Source: Spirochaetales bacterium
GTDB lineage: Bacteria; Spirochaetota; Spirochaetia; Treponematales; Treponemataceae
Assembly: GCA_029098225.1 (NCBI GenBank)
Contig: JAQXNX010000011.1
Span: forward strand, 1 to 64,000
Reading direction: 5' to 3'
DNA length: 64,000 bases
In this document: positions 21,370 through 30,619 of the stretch, piece after piece
Layout of the letters: every line of letters starts with the position of its first letter
Position numbering within the stretch: position 1 is the first letter of the stretch
Program-made: the position numbers and the translations under genes
Notes under the pieces: generated by a model
The model's database searches: none
Seen by the model: only the letters and a program-made list of their open reading frames with translations
Told to the model about the DNA's origin: nothing

Positions 21370-23382
21370 TTACAATACTGAATCAACCTCCGCCAAGATT
21401 TGTTTGTTGCTGAAGCCCTTAAGATCCATAGCTCCTGAAGGACAAGCAACTGTACAAGCACCACAACCGTGACACATAGCGCTGTTTACCTGCGATACGT
21501 GACGTGTAATTGTAGTTCTGTTTGGACCACGGAAATCCTTATCAACATAAGAAATAGCTCCGTAAGGACAAACGTTTGCACACTGTCCACAACCGTTACA
21601 AGCATTTTCATCAGGCTGTGCAGTACAAGGGTCGTTCTTGAGCTTGTCTTTTACGAGTAAGCAGATTGCCTTTGCAGCAGCACCAGATGACTGAGCAACA
21701 GTTTCCGGAATATCTTTTGGTCCCTGACAGCAGCCTGCAAGGAAGATACCTGCAGTTGGAGATTCAACAGGACGAAGTTTAGCATGAGCTTCGAGGAAGA
21801 AGTCGTTGTTGTCCATAGAAGTTGTAAGCATTGTAGCAAGCGGGCGGGCAGATTTGTCTGCTTCGATACTAGCCGCAAGTACAACCATATCAGCCTTGAT
21901 ATGAACCTGCTTGTTTAAAATCAAATCGCTTCCCTGAACATCAAGAGTTCCGTCACTCTGTGGAGTAACTTTTCCTACCTGACCTTTGATGTAGTGTACA
22001 CCATACTGTTCAACGGCACGGCGGTAGAACTCATCAAAGAGTTTACCAGGAGTACGAACGTCAATGTAGAATACATAACAGTTTGTATCAGGATAGTGGT
22101 CGCGTGTGAGGATTGCGTGCTTTGCAGTATACATACAACAGATCTTAGAGCAGTACTCGTGACCCTTTGTAGAATCTGCAGAACAGCGTGAACCAACACA
22201 CTGAACGAATACGATAGTCTTTGGCTCTTTTCCGTCTGAAGGGCGGAGAAGGTGTCCGTTTGTAGGACCAGAAGCGTTACAGAGACGTTCGAACTCAAGA
22301 GAAGAAACAACGTCCGGGCTCTGGCTGTAAGCGTATTCATCAAATTTTTCAAGAGAAATTGGATTGTAACCTGTTGCTACAATGATTGCACCATACTTCT
22401 CTGTAATAATTTCTTCTTTCTGATCAAACTTGATGGCACCTGCTGCACATGCTTTTTCACAGAATCCACAAACGTTATCTTTACCGTTTGCAAGTCCCTT
22501 CATGTGGAGACAGTATGTAGCATCAATGTTTGCTACCTTTGGAACAGCCTGGGCAAATGGAATATCAATTGCCTTGCGATTATTCAAACCAAGGTTAAAG
22601 CTGTTTGGAACCTTCTTGTTAGGACACTTTTCGATACAAGCACCACAACCTGTACACTTTGTTTCATCAACATAGCGTGGGTGACGTTTGATATCGATTT
22701 CGAAGTTTCCGATATATCCTGAAACTCTGCAAACTTCAGAAGCTGAAAGAATGCGGATGTTAGGATTCTGGCTTACTTCTGTCATCTTTGGAGTTACGAT
22801 ACAAGATGCACAGTCCAAAGTAGGGAAGGTTTTATCAAGCTTTGCCATCTTACCGCCGACAGTGTAGTCTTTTTCTACGATATCAACCGGGAAGCCGGCG
22901 TCTGCAATGTCGAGGGCAGCTGTAATTCCGGCAATACCACCACCAATTACCAAAGCGCGCTTTGTCATTGGAGTTTCACCTGCGATAAGAGGTGTGTCAA
23001 GGATTGTCTTTGCAATGGCAGCTTTACCAAGAGCAATGGCCTTTTCTGTAGCCTGCTCCATATCTTTCATTACCCATGAAGTCTGTTCACGGATATTTGC
23101 AACTTCAACTTTGAATGGGTTGAGACCGGCACGTTCTGCACATGAACGGAAGGTTTTTTCGTGCATACGTGGAGAACATGAACAAAGAACAACACCTGTA
23201 AGCTTGTCGTTCTTGATATGGTCTTCAATCATCTGCTGACCGGCAGAAGAACACATGTAAGTGTAGTGGGTTGAATAAACAACTCCGTCTACCTTTCCAA
23301 GTTCTTCTGCAACTTTTTCTACGTCTACTGTTCCGGCAATGTTAGTACCACAGTGACATACAAATACACCAATTCTTTCCAT
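21370..23382 (-). CDS. hdrA: HdrA: bifurcating heterodisulfide reductase subunit A
   Basis: 670 aa. N-terminal GVFVCHCGTNIAGTVDV and CSCSPRMHEKTF blocks precede an FAD-binding Rossmann motif (ALVIGGGIAGITAALDIA, about residues 143-160) and a CASCIVTPKM site. Ferredoxin-type motifs follow: CTGCGACIEKCP, CGFCEKACAAGAI, then CNGCGQCANVCP and CHGCGACTVACPSGAM near the C-terminus. HdrA's FAD is where electron bifurcation takes place, sending electrons to ferredoxin and to HdrBC. Cytoplasmic. The gene follows hdrC by 15 bp. Confidence 0.92.
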   Translation of the reverse strand: MERIGVFVCHCGTNIAGTVDVEKVAEELGKVDGVVYSTHYTYMCSSAGQQMIEDHIKNDKLTGVVLCSCSPRMHEKTFRSCAERAGLNPFKVEVANIREQTSWVMKDMEQATEKAIALGKAAIAKTILDTPLIAGETPMTKRALVIGGGIAGITAALDIADAGFPVDIVEKDYTVGGKMAKLDKTFPTLDCASCIVTPKMTEVSQNPNIRILSASEVCRVSGYIGNFEIDIKRHPRYVDETKCTGCGACIEKCPNKKVPNSFNLGLNNRKAIDIPFAQAVPKVANIDATYCLHMKGLANGKDNVCGFCEKACAAGAIKFDQKEEIITEKYGAIIVATGYNPISLEKFDEYAYSQSPDVVSSLEFERLCNASGPTNGHLLRPSDGKEPKTIVFVQCVGSRCSADSTKGHEYCSKICCMYTAKHAILTRDHYPDTNCYVFYIDVRTPGKLFDEFYRRAVEQYGVHYIKGQVGKVTPQSDGTLDVQGSDLILNKQVHIKADMVVLAASIEADKSARPLATMLTTSMDNNDFFLEAHAKLRPVESPTAGIFLAGCCQGPKDIPETVAQSSGAAAKAICLLVKDKLKNDPCTAQPDENACNGCGQCANVCPYGAISYVDKDFRGPNRTTITRHVSQVNSAMCHGCGACTVACPSGAMDLKGFSNKQILAEVDSVL

Positions 23383-23397
23383 TTTCTATGTCACTCC

Positions 23398-23787
23398 TTA
23401 TTTCTTGTACTTTCTGAATGCACTAACGATAGCCTGCTGAGGCATGTCGTCATCCAGATGCTCTGGAACCTGAACAGGGTCGAGACGGTGAGGACCGCGC
23501 TGACCTTCAACATATGCTCTAACACCGTCAATCAGCTTTGCAGGTTCTACCTGGCGTGGACAACGCTCAAGGCAGGCAAAGCAAGAAAGACATGCATAAA
23601 TTGATTTAGACTGCAAAAGCGGCTCAATGTCGCCGTTTTCTACCATCTGTACAAACTGATGTGGATGATATTCCATAGCATCGTAGTTTGGACATGTAGC
23701 AGAACATTTACCGCAGACCATACATTTCTTAGGATTTACGCCGCTTTTAAGAAGGATAATTTCTTTTGCAAGTTCATTATTTTCCAT
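23398..23787 (-). CDS. hdrC: HdrC: ferredoxin-like subunit
   Basis: 129 aa with two 4Fe-4S motifs (CMVCGKCSATCPNYDAM and CLSCFACLERCPRQVEP), the normal HdrC size and layout. It carries electrons from HdrA to HdrB. It starts 2 bp after the hdrB stop, so the two are translationally linked. Confidence 0.9.
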   Translation of the reverse strand: MENNELAKEIILLKSGVNPKKCMVCGKCSATCPNYDAMEYHPHQFVQMVENGDIEPLLQSKSIYACLSCFACLERCPRQVEPAKLIDGVRAYVEGQRGPHRLDPVQVPEHLDDDMPQQAIVSAFRKYKK

Positions 23788-23789
23788 AA

Positions 23790-24584
23790 TTACTTAGCCT
23801 CCTTAAGACCGAGGGCTTCTGCAAGCAGCTCTGTAAAGTAAATTACATCGAGCTTTGAATCGCCCTTATTCTTAATAAGATTATAGCGGCAGAGAGGACA
23901 TGAGGTTACAAGGAAATCAGCTCCCATATCTTCTGCATTTGAAAGAATCTTCTTAGTTCTGTTTTTTGGGATAGACTCATCTTCAAACATTGTGTAGGCA
24001 CCGCAGCACTCATTTCTCTGAGCATAGATAACTGGAGTTGCACCGATTGCCTTGATAAAGTCTTCGATAAGCTGTGGATTTTCAGGATCATCCAGTTGAA
24101 GAACTTTGCCAGGTCTCAAAAGAAGACATCCGTAATAAGCACCAATTTTCTTGCCAGTGAAAGGCTTTTTAACTGCTGCCTTTACTTTGTCCCAGCCTAC
24201 AACATCGCGCAGGATTTCGAGATAGTGAAGAACTCTTGCTTCACCATGATACTCAATTTCATCCTGCTTGAGATAATTGTTCACCTTGAAAGCTACTGCC
24301 TCGTCTGCTGCAACATCGTTATTAACCTGTTTAAGAACGTTGTAACATGCAGAACAGAGAGTAACCAAGTCATGTCCTGAATCTCGTGCATTTGCCAGTG
24401 CACGGACAGATGAAAGCTTTGATGCAATCTCGTCTTTTGCCATAGGGTATTCACCACCACAGCACTGCCATTCAGGAATTTCTTCAAGTGTGAATCCTAA
24501 CGCTTCCGCAGACTTGCGCGCCCAGATATCAAGGTCAACTGCCTTATTCTTGAGCGTACAGCCTGGAAAATAAGAATATGTCAT
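23790..24584 (-). CDS. hdrB: HdrB: CCG-domain substrate-reducing subunit
   Basis: 264 aa, first gene of the operon. It has the SYFPGCTLKNKAVDLD opening and two CCG domains, WQCCGGEYPMA and RNECCGAYTMFED, which in methanogen HdrB ligate the noncubane 4Fe-4S clusters that cleave a disulfide. The physiological disulfide here is unknown: coenzyme M/B are not expected in a spirochaete and no DsrC gene lies in the window. Ribosome binding site GGGAG before ATG. Confidence 0.9.
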   Translation of the reverse strand: MTYSYFPGCTLKNKAVDLDIWARKSAEALGFTLEEIPEWQCCGGEYPMAKDEIASKLSSVRALANARDSGHDLVTLCSACYNVLKQVNNDVAADEAVAFKVNNYLKQDEIEYHGEARVLHYLEILRDVVGWDKVKAAVKKPFTGKKIGAYYGCLLLRPGKVLQLDDPENPQLIEDFIKAIGATPVIYAQRNECCGAYTMFEDESIPKNRTKKILSNAEDMGADFLVTSCPLCRYNLIKNKGDSKLDVIYFTELLAEALGLKEAK

Positions 24585-24677
24585 ACTTGCTCCCTAAAAT
24601 TTATGCTAAATTGATTGTTTTGGACAACTAAAAATTTTTTATCGCCCATTTCGCGCAATTTTCGCGATTATCCTTAA

Positions 24678-24706
24678 AGTATAATTCATTTTGAAAAAAT
24701 TGTGAA
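24678..24706 (-). promoter_or_regulatory. Probable promoter of the hdr-flx operon
   Basis: On the minus strand TTCACA, 17 bp, TATACT, about 95 nt before hdrB. The leader contains a TCGCG/CGCGA hairpin. A Rex-type operator was considered because of the TTCACAA half site, but the inverted partner is missing. Confidence 0.5.
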
Positions 24707-24736
24707 GATATGAACTGTACAAAATTATAGAAGATT

Positions 24737-25762
24737 TTATGTATTTAGAGTTTTTCCAAGCTGACCGCAGGCTCCGCCAATTTCTCTTCCACGCTTAGTT
24801 CTTAAAGTTACATTTAAGCCTGCGTTTTGCAGTTGTTTTGTAAATTGATCGATTTCGTTTCTTGAAGGTTCTGTAAACGGCAGCGTCGAAACCGGATTCC
24901 ACGGAATTAAATTAATATTTACATCAAGATCTCTGGCAAAAATAATCATATTTTGAGCGCTTTCTTTTGAAGTATTTTTGTTATGCAGTAGAGCAGCTTC
25001 TAAAGTTACTCTTTTTCCTGTTTTTTCTGTATAATATTTTATACTTTCTCTTAATTTTTCAAGATTATTTTCTTCAGATTTTGCAACAGGCATGAGTTCT
25101 TTTCTTAACTCCTCATCTGCTGTAGTGAGCGATACAGCAAGTCTGATATTCGGACCATTGTCTGCAAGATTATATATGCCCTTGACAATCCCGCAGGTTG
25201 ATAATGTAATTCTTTTAGAAGAAAGTGCTCTTCCGTCTTTATTGCACAATATCTGAATTGCCTTTCTTATGTTTTCCAGATTCTGCATGGGTTCTCCCAT
25301 TCCCATAAAAACAATGTTATCCAGAGTTCCGGCAATTTCTTCAAGATTTAAAAACTGTTCTACAATTTCTCCGGCGGTTAAATTTCTGGAAAGTCCAAGA
25401 GTACCAGTCTGGCAGAATGCACATTTCATTGCACAGCCTGCCTGGCAGCTTACACAGGCTGTTTTTCTATCTTCACGGTCAGTTAAAAGAACTGTTTCTA
25501 CGCAGTTTCCATCAGAAAGGGTAATTTGTAACTTGATAGTTCCGTCTGAATCTTTTAATACGTTACTTACATTTGCAGATCGAATCTGGGCTTTTTGTTC
25601 AAGATTTTCCCGAAGCTCTTTAGAAAGATTTGTCATTAAAGAAAAATCTTTTACACCAGAAGAAATCCATTTAAAAATCTGTTTACCTCTGAAACTTTGA
25701 TTAAGCTCAAGCTGTTCATTAATTTCCTGAGGCAGCAGATTTGAGAGAATAATTTTATTCAT
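24737..25762 (-). CDS. rlmN: Dual-specificity RNA methyltransferase RlmN
   Basis: 341 aa radical-SAM enzyme methylating C2 of A2503 in 23S rRNA and A37 of some tRNAs. The radical-SAM motif CAMKCAFC is at about residue 110, with a preceding VSCQAGC. The MGMGEPMQN, LSTCGI and LIPWNPV blocks and the late Cys (GGACGQL) of the resolving pair are present. Normal length. It follows a TPR gene by 9 bp on the same strand. Confidence 0.95.
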   Translation of the reverse strand: MNKIILSNLLPQEINEQLELNQSFRGKQIFKWISSGVKDFSLMTNLSKELRENLEQKAQIRSANVSNVLKDSDGTIKLQITLSDGNCVETVLLTDREDRKTACVSCQAGCAMKCAFCQTGTLGLSRNLTAGEIVEQFLNLEEIAGTLDNIVFMGMGEPMQNLENIRKAIQILCNKDGRALSSKRITLSTCGIVKGIYNLADNGPNIRLAVSLTTADEELRKELMPVAKSEENNLEKLRESIKYYTEKTGKRVTLEAALLHNKNTSKESAQNMIIFARDLDVNINLIPWNPVSTLPFTEPSRNEIDQFTKQLQNAGLNVTLRTKRGREIGGACGQLGKTLNT

Positions 25763-25771
25763 ATAGAAATT

Positions 25772-26929
25772 TTATGCTCTTGTCAGTTTTTCATACATGT
25801 TTCTTACTGCAGGATTTCTGTTATCAACTTTTATAAAATTTTCCAAAAGTTTTACAGCATCATTTTTCCTGTTCATAAGAATATAGCAGTCTGCAAGATC
25901 CATGTATAGACGAGGATTTCTTGAATCGTTTTTAATTAGATTTTCGAATCTTCTGGATGCATCTTCGTAATTTCCTTCGCCTTTACAGATGAGGGCAAGT
26001 CCGATTGCAGCATAAATATCAAAATCAATTTCAAGAGCTTTATTGTAATATTCTTTTGCTTCCTTGTAATTTCCTGTTGTGCGGTAAGCATCTCCGGCTC
26101 GTGTTAGAATAACTATATTTTTTGGATCTAGAGAAAGAATTTTATTCCAGTATTCAATTGATTTATACTGCTGATTCATTCCGCGATAACAGTCTGCAAG
26201 TCCAAATAATGCATAGAAATTATCTGGTTCTTTTTCAAGTGCTTTTTCGAAGAATTTTGTACCTTCATTAAATGTCTTTAATTTTCGGTGACAGTTTCCT
26301 ATTGCTGTAAGAACTCTGATATCTACATTTTCAATTGTATTTTCGTAAATCTTCTTCCAGTAATATAATGCTTCTTTATATTCTTTAAAATCGTAATTTA
26401 AATGACCTAAACCAATAAGTGCATAGGCGTTATTATTTTCCATTTCAAGAACTTTTAAGTACAATTCTTTTGATTTTTTATAATCATGAATTTTTCTGTA
26501 AGCATCTGCAACTCTTGTAATTACAGTAATGTTTTTATCATCATGAATTAAATATTGCTGCCAGATTTCAATTGCTTTTGCATACTGATTCTGCGATTTA
26601 TAACAATCTGCTAAACCAAAAAGTGCATAATTGTTTGCAGGATAGTATTCGAGGCAACGACGGTAATAAGATGCAGCTTCAAAGAAATGATTTTGTTTTC
26701 TTTCTGTGTCTCCAAGTCCAACAAGCGCATAGTTGTTGTTGTCTTCGATTTTTAATATTTCTTCAAATTGCTGTTTAGCTTCGGCCGTTTTGTCATCTTT
26801 TAATAACTGATAACCTTTCTTAGATAATTCAGAAATTTTGTTTACAGTTTCAATAGGTGTGTTTGTGTTTGCTTCTGCTTCAAATTTTTCCGGTATAAAA
26901 AAATCTGTTTCTTGATTCAATTCTTCCAT
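25772..26929 (-). CDS. TPR-repeat protein
   Basis: 385 aa, nearly all of it about ten tetratricopeptide repeats of 34-35 residues (NYALVGLGDTERKQNHFFEAASYYRRCLEYYP type) from about residue 45 to the end. No signal peptide, so it is a cytoplasmic scaffold. Treponemes encode many such proteins; partners cannot be deduced. It is likely co-transcribed with rlmN. Confidence 0.85.
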   Translation of the reverse strand: MEELNQETDFFIPEKFEAEANTNTPIETVNKISELSKKGYQLLKDDKTAEAKQQFEEILKIEDNNNYALVGLGDTERKQNHFFEAASYYRRCLEYYPANNYALFGLADCYKSQNQYAKAIEIWQQYLIHDDKNITVITRVADAYRKIHDYKKSKELYLKVLEMENNNAYALIGLGHLNYDFKEYKEALYYWKKIYENTIENVDIRVLTAIGNCHRKLKTFNEGTKFFEKALEKEPDNFYALFGLADCYRGMNQQYKSIEYWNKILSLDPKNIVILTRAGDAYRTTGNYKEAKEYYNKALEIDFDIYAAIGLALICKGEGNYEDASRRFENLIKNDSRNPRLYMDLADCYILMNRKNDAVKLLENFIKVDNRNPAVRNMYEKLTRA

Positions 26930-26965
26930 AAATTTTTAACTCCAGTCTTTTTTACAATGAGGATT

Positions 26966-26990
26966 TTTCAAAAGTTAATGACTTTTGAAA
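26966..26990. terminator. Hairpin between two TPR-type genes
   Basis: TTTCAAAAGT-TAATG-ACTTTTGAAA is a perfect 10-bp stem. A long T run is lacking on the minus strand, so it is at best a weak terminator. Confidence 0.4.
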
Positions 26991-27028
26991 CTGGCTTCAA
27001 TGTTTTCAGCGATTTTTTTTGAAACTCC

Positions 27029-27385
27029 CTATTCATTTATTAAATTCTCAATTACCTTAGCAATATTTTCGTATATAGGTTCAGTACCACGGTTATTATG
27101 CGCAAGGTAATAAACCTTCAGAGCTTTCAAGCTTTGGTTTTTTTCCATATAGTAATTTCCGACTCTAGTCAGACCATCAGAATATCCGGTTGTAATGAAT
27201 ATTCGTCGTGCATCTTCAATATTGCCGTTGTTGAACATTGCGTTAGCTTTTCGATTTAGAATTACTTTCTGCTCAGAAGACAGACCAGCCACCGGATTAT
27301 CTGTTACTTTGATAAATCCTTCTGGAATCTGATTTTCCTGAACTGCTTTAGTAAATTTTTCTTCTAAAGTTTTTCGTTTGTTCAT
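27029..27385 (-). CDS. Small helical protein, possible TPR-like
   Basis: 118 aa. The middle (ILNRKANAMFNNGNIEDARRIFITTGYSDGLTRVGNYYMEKNQSLKALKVYYLAHN) reads like two degenerate helical-repeat units. Cytoplasmic. No named family. It lies between rsmD and the TPR gene on the same strand; conservation in treponemes is suspected but not tested. Confidence 0.65.
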   Translation of the reverse strand: MNKRKTLEEKFTKAVQENQIPEGFIKVTDNPVAGLSSEQKVILNRKANAMFNNGNIEDARRIFITTGYSDGLTRVGNYYMEKNQSLKALKVYYLAHNNRGTEPIYENIAKVIENLINE

Positions 27386-27409
27386 TTATATTACTTTTCC
27401 TTTTAAATA

Positions 27410-27955
27410 TTAACACGGATATGAATAAAAGTCCACAATTGAACGTCCATAAATTCTTCTGTCTGTTAAAATTAAATTTCCTACTTTTTCGGGCATAAAA
27501 TGCTCTTCCGGGCGATGAACCATTATTTTTCCTTCTGGATTCAGAAGTTTATTTTGATCTGCCTGAAGCACAAGCTGCTCATGAAATTTGTAAGGGAAGG
27601 GCGGATCAAAAAATATGTAATCAAATGATCTTTTACAGCGTTTGATGAAATATTCAACGGGCATAAAATGACATTTGATTTTTACATTACAGTCCTGTTC
27701 TGTTATCAAAACATTCTGTAAAACTGTCTGAACTTTTATTTTATCCTTTTCACAAAGTTCCACATCTGTGGCTCCCCGTGAAACGGCTTCAATAGCAATT
27801 GTTCCTGAACCTGAAAATAAATCGAGCCAGGACTTTCCTGTTAAATCTCCAAGAATAGAAAAAACTGATTCTCTCATTCTGTCCATTGCCGGTCTTATAA
27901 CTCCGTCCGGACATTTTATGATTCGACCTTTAAGTGTTCCGCCTGTAATTCTCAT
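27410..27955 (-). CDS. rsmD: 16S rRNA (guanine966-N2)-methyltransferase RsmD
   Basis: 181 aa, the family's usual length. MRITGGTLKGRIIKCP and RPAMDRMRESVFSILG open the protein. The SAM-binding motif is LDLFSGSGTIAIEAVSRGA, and the catalytic DYIFFDPPFPYK matches the DPPY-type motif of N2-guanine methyltransferases. Confidence 0.95.
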   Translation of the reverse strand: MRITGGTLKGRIIKCPDGVIRPAMDRMRESVFSILGDLTGKSWLDLFSGSGTIAIEAVSRGATDVELCEKDKIKVQTVLQNVLITEQDCNVKIKCHFMPVEYFIKRCKRSFDYIFFDPPFPYKFHEQLVLQADQNKLLNPEGKIMVHRPEEHFMPEKVGNLILTDRRIYGRSIVDFYSYPC

Positions 27956-27969
27956 ATATTTTTTCTGCC

Positions 27970-29604
27970 TTATTGTTTTGCATTATTCAAAAGCCAATAG
28001 GTTTTATCATAATTTAAGTTTTTATTTTGTTTAGCATAATCGTAAGCTGTATAACCTTCAGAAGAACGTAGCGTTGGAATACTATTGTGATCAATTAAAA
28101 GCTGAATTAATTTTGTAGAGGTTCCATAAAGGCAGGCATACATTAATGGAGTCTTGCCTTCGTAGAACGAATTAAGTGGAACAGAAAGTTTTAAAAATTC
28201 ATTTATCTTAGATATCTGAACATATTCCGAATCGTGATTATCAGAAAGTAAAAGTGTTAATGATTTTATAACTTCTTTATCTGCACTCTGATAAAAGCTT
28301 AAAAGCTTTTTTAATACTTCCGGATTTTTATTAAATGATGATGCAATGCTTAAAGCTGAAGAATCAAACATATTTTTTGTTTTAACATCTGCGCCGGCAT
28401 CTATGAGAAGATTAACGCATTGAATTCCTTCCTGATAGCGGACTGCGTACATTAATGCTGTCCAGCCATCTTTGTCTTTAGCATTTACATTTGCTCCAGC
28501 TTTTATAAGTTTTGTAACTTTCCAGTCATTTCCTTCCTGAGCTGCTTTCATAAGAAGTGTTCTTCCTGAAAAATCAGTTTCGTCAGGATCTGTAATTTCA
28601 TCATCTATAACAGTAATCTGTTCTGTAATTAAAGGTTCCTCGGGAACCATATAATCCTGAAGATATTCTTTAGAATAGCGTTCTATGTCAGCTTTACTTG
28701 CGCTTTCAAGAGCTTTTTGAATCTCCTGCTGAACAGCTGATTCCTGTTCTTCCTTTTGCTTTATTTCTTCAGCAAGTCTTTCCTGTTCTTCAATTTCTTT
28801 TTGTCTTTGAATTTCTTCTTCTGTCGGTCCTTCAGGAATTTCCGGAATTTCTTCGGTTAACTGAATTTCTGAAGTTTTTGAAGTTTCAGCTTCTGTAGTT
28901 TTTTCTTCTGAATCAAGGGAATTAGAATCAATCGGAAGATTATAGGCTATTTTTTTTGACCCGTAATAATCATCAATTATTTCCTGGCTGACTTCTGTAA
29001 TTAATAATTTCTTTTTTTCTGCTTTTGCTAAATTATCTTTTTCTTGAGAAGTATTTACAGATTTAATGACACGTTTGAATTTTATTTCTGTTTTATCATA
29101 ATCTTTTAAGTTATTTATAACGCTTGAATAAATAATAAGTGTAAGGTTTTCTGTTACATCCGAAGTAAGTATAAAAGATATTTCTCCCTTGAAAGTCTGT
29201 TTTTTTAATGCATTTTCAGATATAAGCCGTTCCTGATCCTGTGCAATAATATTATAAATATATGCACCTTTTTTTTCATTGTCAGTTTTTTTATCATATA
29301 AAATTGCAGAAAGGATTCCTGCATCTTTTGCAACTTTACCTTCAAAATAAAAAATTATTTTATCGCCTGACTGCGGCATGTCATCTTTTATAAGTTTTGT
29401 AAAATTTAATTCAGCCGTAAGTTTTCTTGATTCTTTATCATATCTGAAACTTGCTTTTGTTTCCGAATCAGAAAGATCAATTTCATAGATTCTTGGATGA
29501 ATGTATTTAGTAACTGTTGTGTCTTTATCAGTTTTTGCAGATAAGGACTGCGCTAAAAATATAAGTACAAATAAAATATAATTTACTCTTTTTTTATTCA
29601 TCAT
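27970..29604 (-). CDS. Exported ankyrin-repeat protein
   Basis: 544 aa. Signal peptide at about residues 1-23. Residues 25-190 form a beta-rich region of unknown fold, and 230-330 a Glu/Thr-rich low-complexity and coiled-coil stretch. From about 340 to the end there are roughly five ankyrin repeats (DFSGRTLLMKAAQEGNDWKVTKLIKAGANVNAKD). Likely periplasmic. It starts divergently from the rpsF operon; ATG 29604 or 29601. Confidence 0.8.
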   Translation of the reverse strand: MMNKKRVNYILFVLIFLAQSLSAKTDKDTTVTKYIHPRIYEIDLSDSETKASFRYDKESRKLTAELNFTKLIKDDMPQSGDKIIFYFEGKVAKDAGILSAILYDKKTDNEKKGAYIYNIIAQDQERLISENALKKQTFKGEISFILTSDVTENLTLIIYSSVINNLKDYDKTEIKFKRVIKSVNTSQEKDNLAKAEKKKLLITEVSQEIIDDYYGSKKIAYNLPIDSNSLDSEEKTTEAETSKTSEIQLTEEIPEIPEGPTEEEIQRQKEIEEQERLAEEIKQKEEQESAVQQEIQKALESASKADIERYSKEYLQDYMVPEEPLITEQITVIDDEITDPDETDFSGRTLLMKAAQEGNDWKVTKLIKAGANVNAKDKDGWTALMYAVRYQEGIQCVNLLIDAGADVKTKNMFDSSALSIASSFNKNPEVLKKLLSFYQSADKEVIKSLTLLLSDNHDSEYVQISKINEFLKLSVPLNSFYEGKTPLMYACLYGTSTKLIQLLIDHNSIPTLRSSEGYTAYDYAKQNKNLNYDKTYWLLNNAKQ

Positions 29605-29619
29605 AATTATATAGTATAA

Positions 29620-29648
29620 TTGACTTTTTTATGAATTTCTACTAAATT
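29620..29648 (+). promoter_or_regulatory. Promoter of the rpsF-ssb-rpsR-rplI operon
   Basis: TTGACT, 17 bp, TAAATT on the plus strand. It starts an mRNA leader of about 180 nt before rpsF. AT-rich sequence on the other strand probably hosts the divergent ankyrin-gene promoter. Confidence 0.6.
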
Positions 29649-29654
29649 TTACGC

Positions 29655-29833
29655 TATCCTTGGAAATCCTTTCAGGATTTTCCTTTGTCCATAAGGAGGA
29701 ATGATTTTTCTTTGCAGAATATTTTTCTGTAGTAAGTGAAAAATCATTTTACAGTTGAATATCGTTGATAGGAGATTGTATTACATTTCCTCCTAAATTT
29801 GCCATTTGAAAATGGCTGAATCAGGAGATACTT
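29655..29833 (+). promoter_or_regulatory. Structured rpsF leader with ribosome-binding-site-sequestering hairpin
   Basis: Three hairpins: GGAAATCC/GGATTTTCC (about 29656-29677), ATGATTTTTC/GAAAAATCAT (about 29701-29750), and a last one with GCCATT-TGAA-AATGGC (29801-29816) flanked by CTCCT (29790-29794) and AGGAG (29823-29827). In the last, the ribosome binding site of rpsF pairs with the upstream CTCCT. That layout fits autogenous control by S6:S18, known for rpsF leaders, but the typical CCG bulge of that motif was not found. Confidence 0.5.
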
Positions 29834-30121
29834 ATGAAAAAGTATGAACTTATGACTATTTATCCGCTTGATGATGAAAAGTCAAAAAAGGGTTCTGAAG
29901 ACGTAAAAGGAACTCTTTCAAAGTTCGGCGCAGAAGTAACTGAAGAAAAACAGTTCGGCGACCGAGAGCTTACCTACGAAATCAAAAAAGCAAAGAGAGG
30001 AAGATTCGTTCTTTATACTCTCAAAATGAATCCTTCAAAGATTGTAGATATTCAGAAAGAATTCAAAATCAACATGAACTTGCTTAAATATCAGTTTGTA
30101 AAACTTGATGAAAAGGCATAA
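29834..30121 (+). CDS. rpsF: 30S ribosomal protein S6
   Basis: 95 aa. MKKYELMTIYPLDD and REFGDRELTYEIKKAKRG-type blocks with RFVLYTLKM and LLKYQFVKLDEKA match bS6. Ribosome binding site AGGAG. First gene of the conserved S6-SSB-S18-L9 operon, 11 bp before ssb. Confidence 0.95.
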   Translation: MKKYELMTIYPLDDEKSKKGSEDVKGTLSKFGAEVTEEKQFGDRELTYEIKKAKRGRFVLYTLKMNPSKIVDIQKEFKINMNLLKYQFVKLDEKA

Positions 30122-30132
30122 TCGGGGCTTTT

Positions 30133-30600
30133 ATGACGGATTTAAATCACGTAGTTCTTATCGGACGGCTTACACAGGATCTTGGTACTGATGAAAGAAG
30201 TTTCGGATATGTTGGAAACGGTCAGGCAAGAGCAAATGTGAGCATTGCTGTCAACAGAAGTAAAAAAAACGGTGACCAGTGGGTTGAAGAAGTAAACTTT
30301 TTCAATGTAACAATCTGGGGAAAAACCGCAGAAAACCTTAAGCCTTATCTTACTAAGGGAAAACAGATTTGTGTTGAAGGTCATTTGAAACAGGATAGAT
30401 GGGAAAAAGACGGACAGAAACAGAGCCGTATTTCCATTGTTGCTGATTCAGTTCAATTACTTGGTGGAAGAAACGAAGGTTCTTCTTCAGGTTCAGCACA
30501 GACTTCATTCCATCCGGTAAATCAGGGACAGCCATCTGGCGGATTTAATGATTCATTCGGAGATACAGGAAGTGATTTCCCGGAAGATATTCCATTTTAA
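30133..30600 (+). CDS. ssb: Single-stranded DNA-binding protein
   Basis: 155 aa. The OB-fold covers residues 1-115 (LNHVVLIGRLTQD, NFFNVTIWGKTAENLKPYLTKGKQI). A Gly/Ser/Gln-rich linker precedes the acidic tip DFPEDIPF, which recruits partner proteins. Placement between rpsF and rpsR is the standard bacterial arrangement. Confidence 0.96.
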   Translation: MTDLNHVVLIGRLTQDLGTDERSFGYVGNGQARANVSIAVNRSKKNGDQWVEEVNFFNVTIWGKTAENLKPYLTKGKQICVEGHLKQDRWEKDGQKQSRISIVADSVQLLGGRNEGSSSGSAQTSFHPVNQGQPSGGFNDSFGDTGSDFPEDIPF

Positions 30601-30619
30601 TTTTATATTGAGGTAAAAT

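Noticed and set aside
24678..24706. Rex (NADH-sensing) operator upstream of hdrB
   Set aside because: Only one TTCACAA-like half site is present; the inverted partner is missing.
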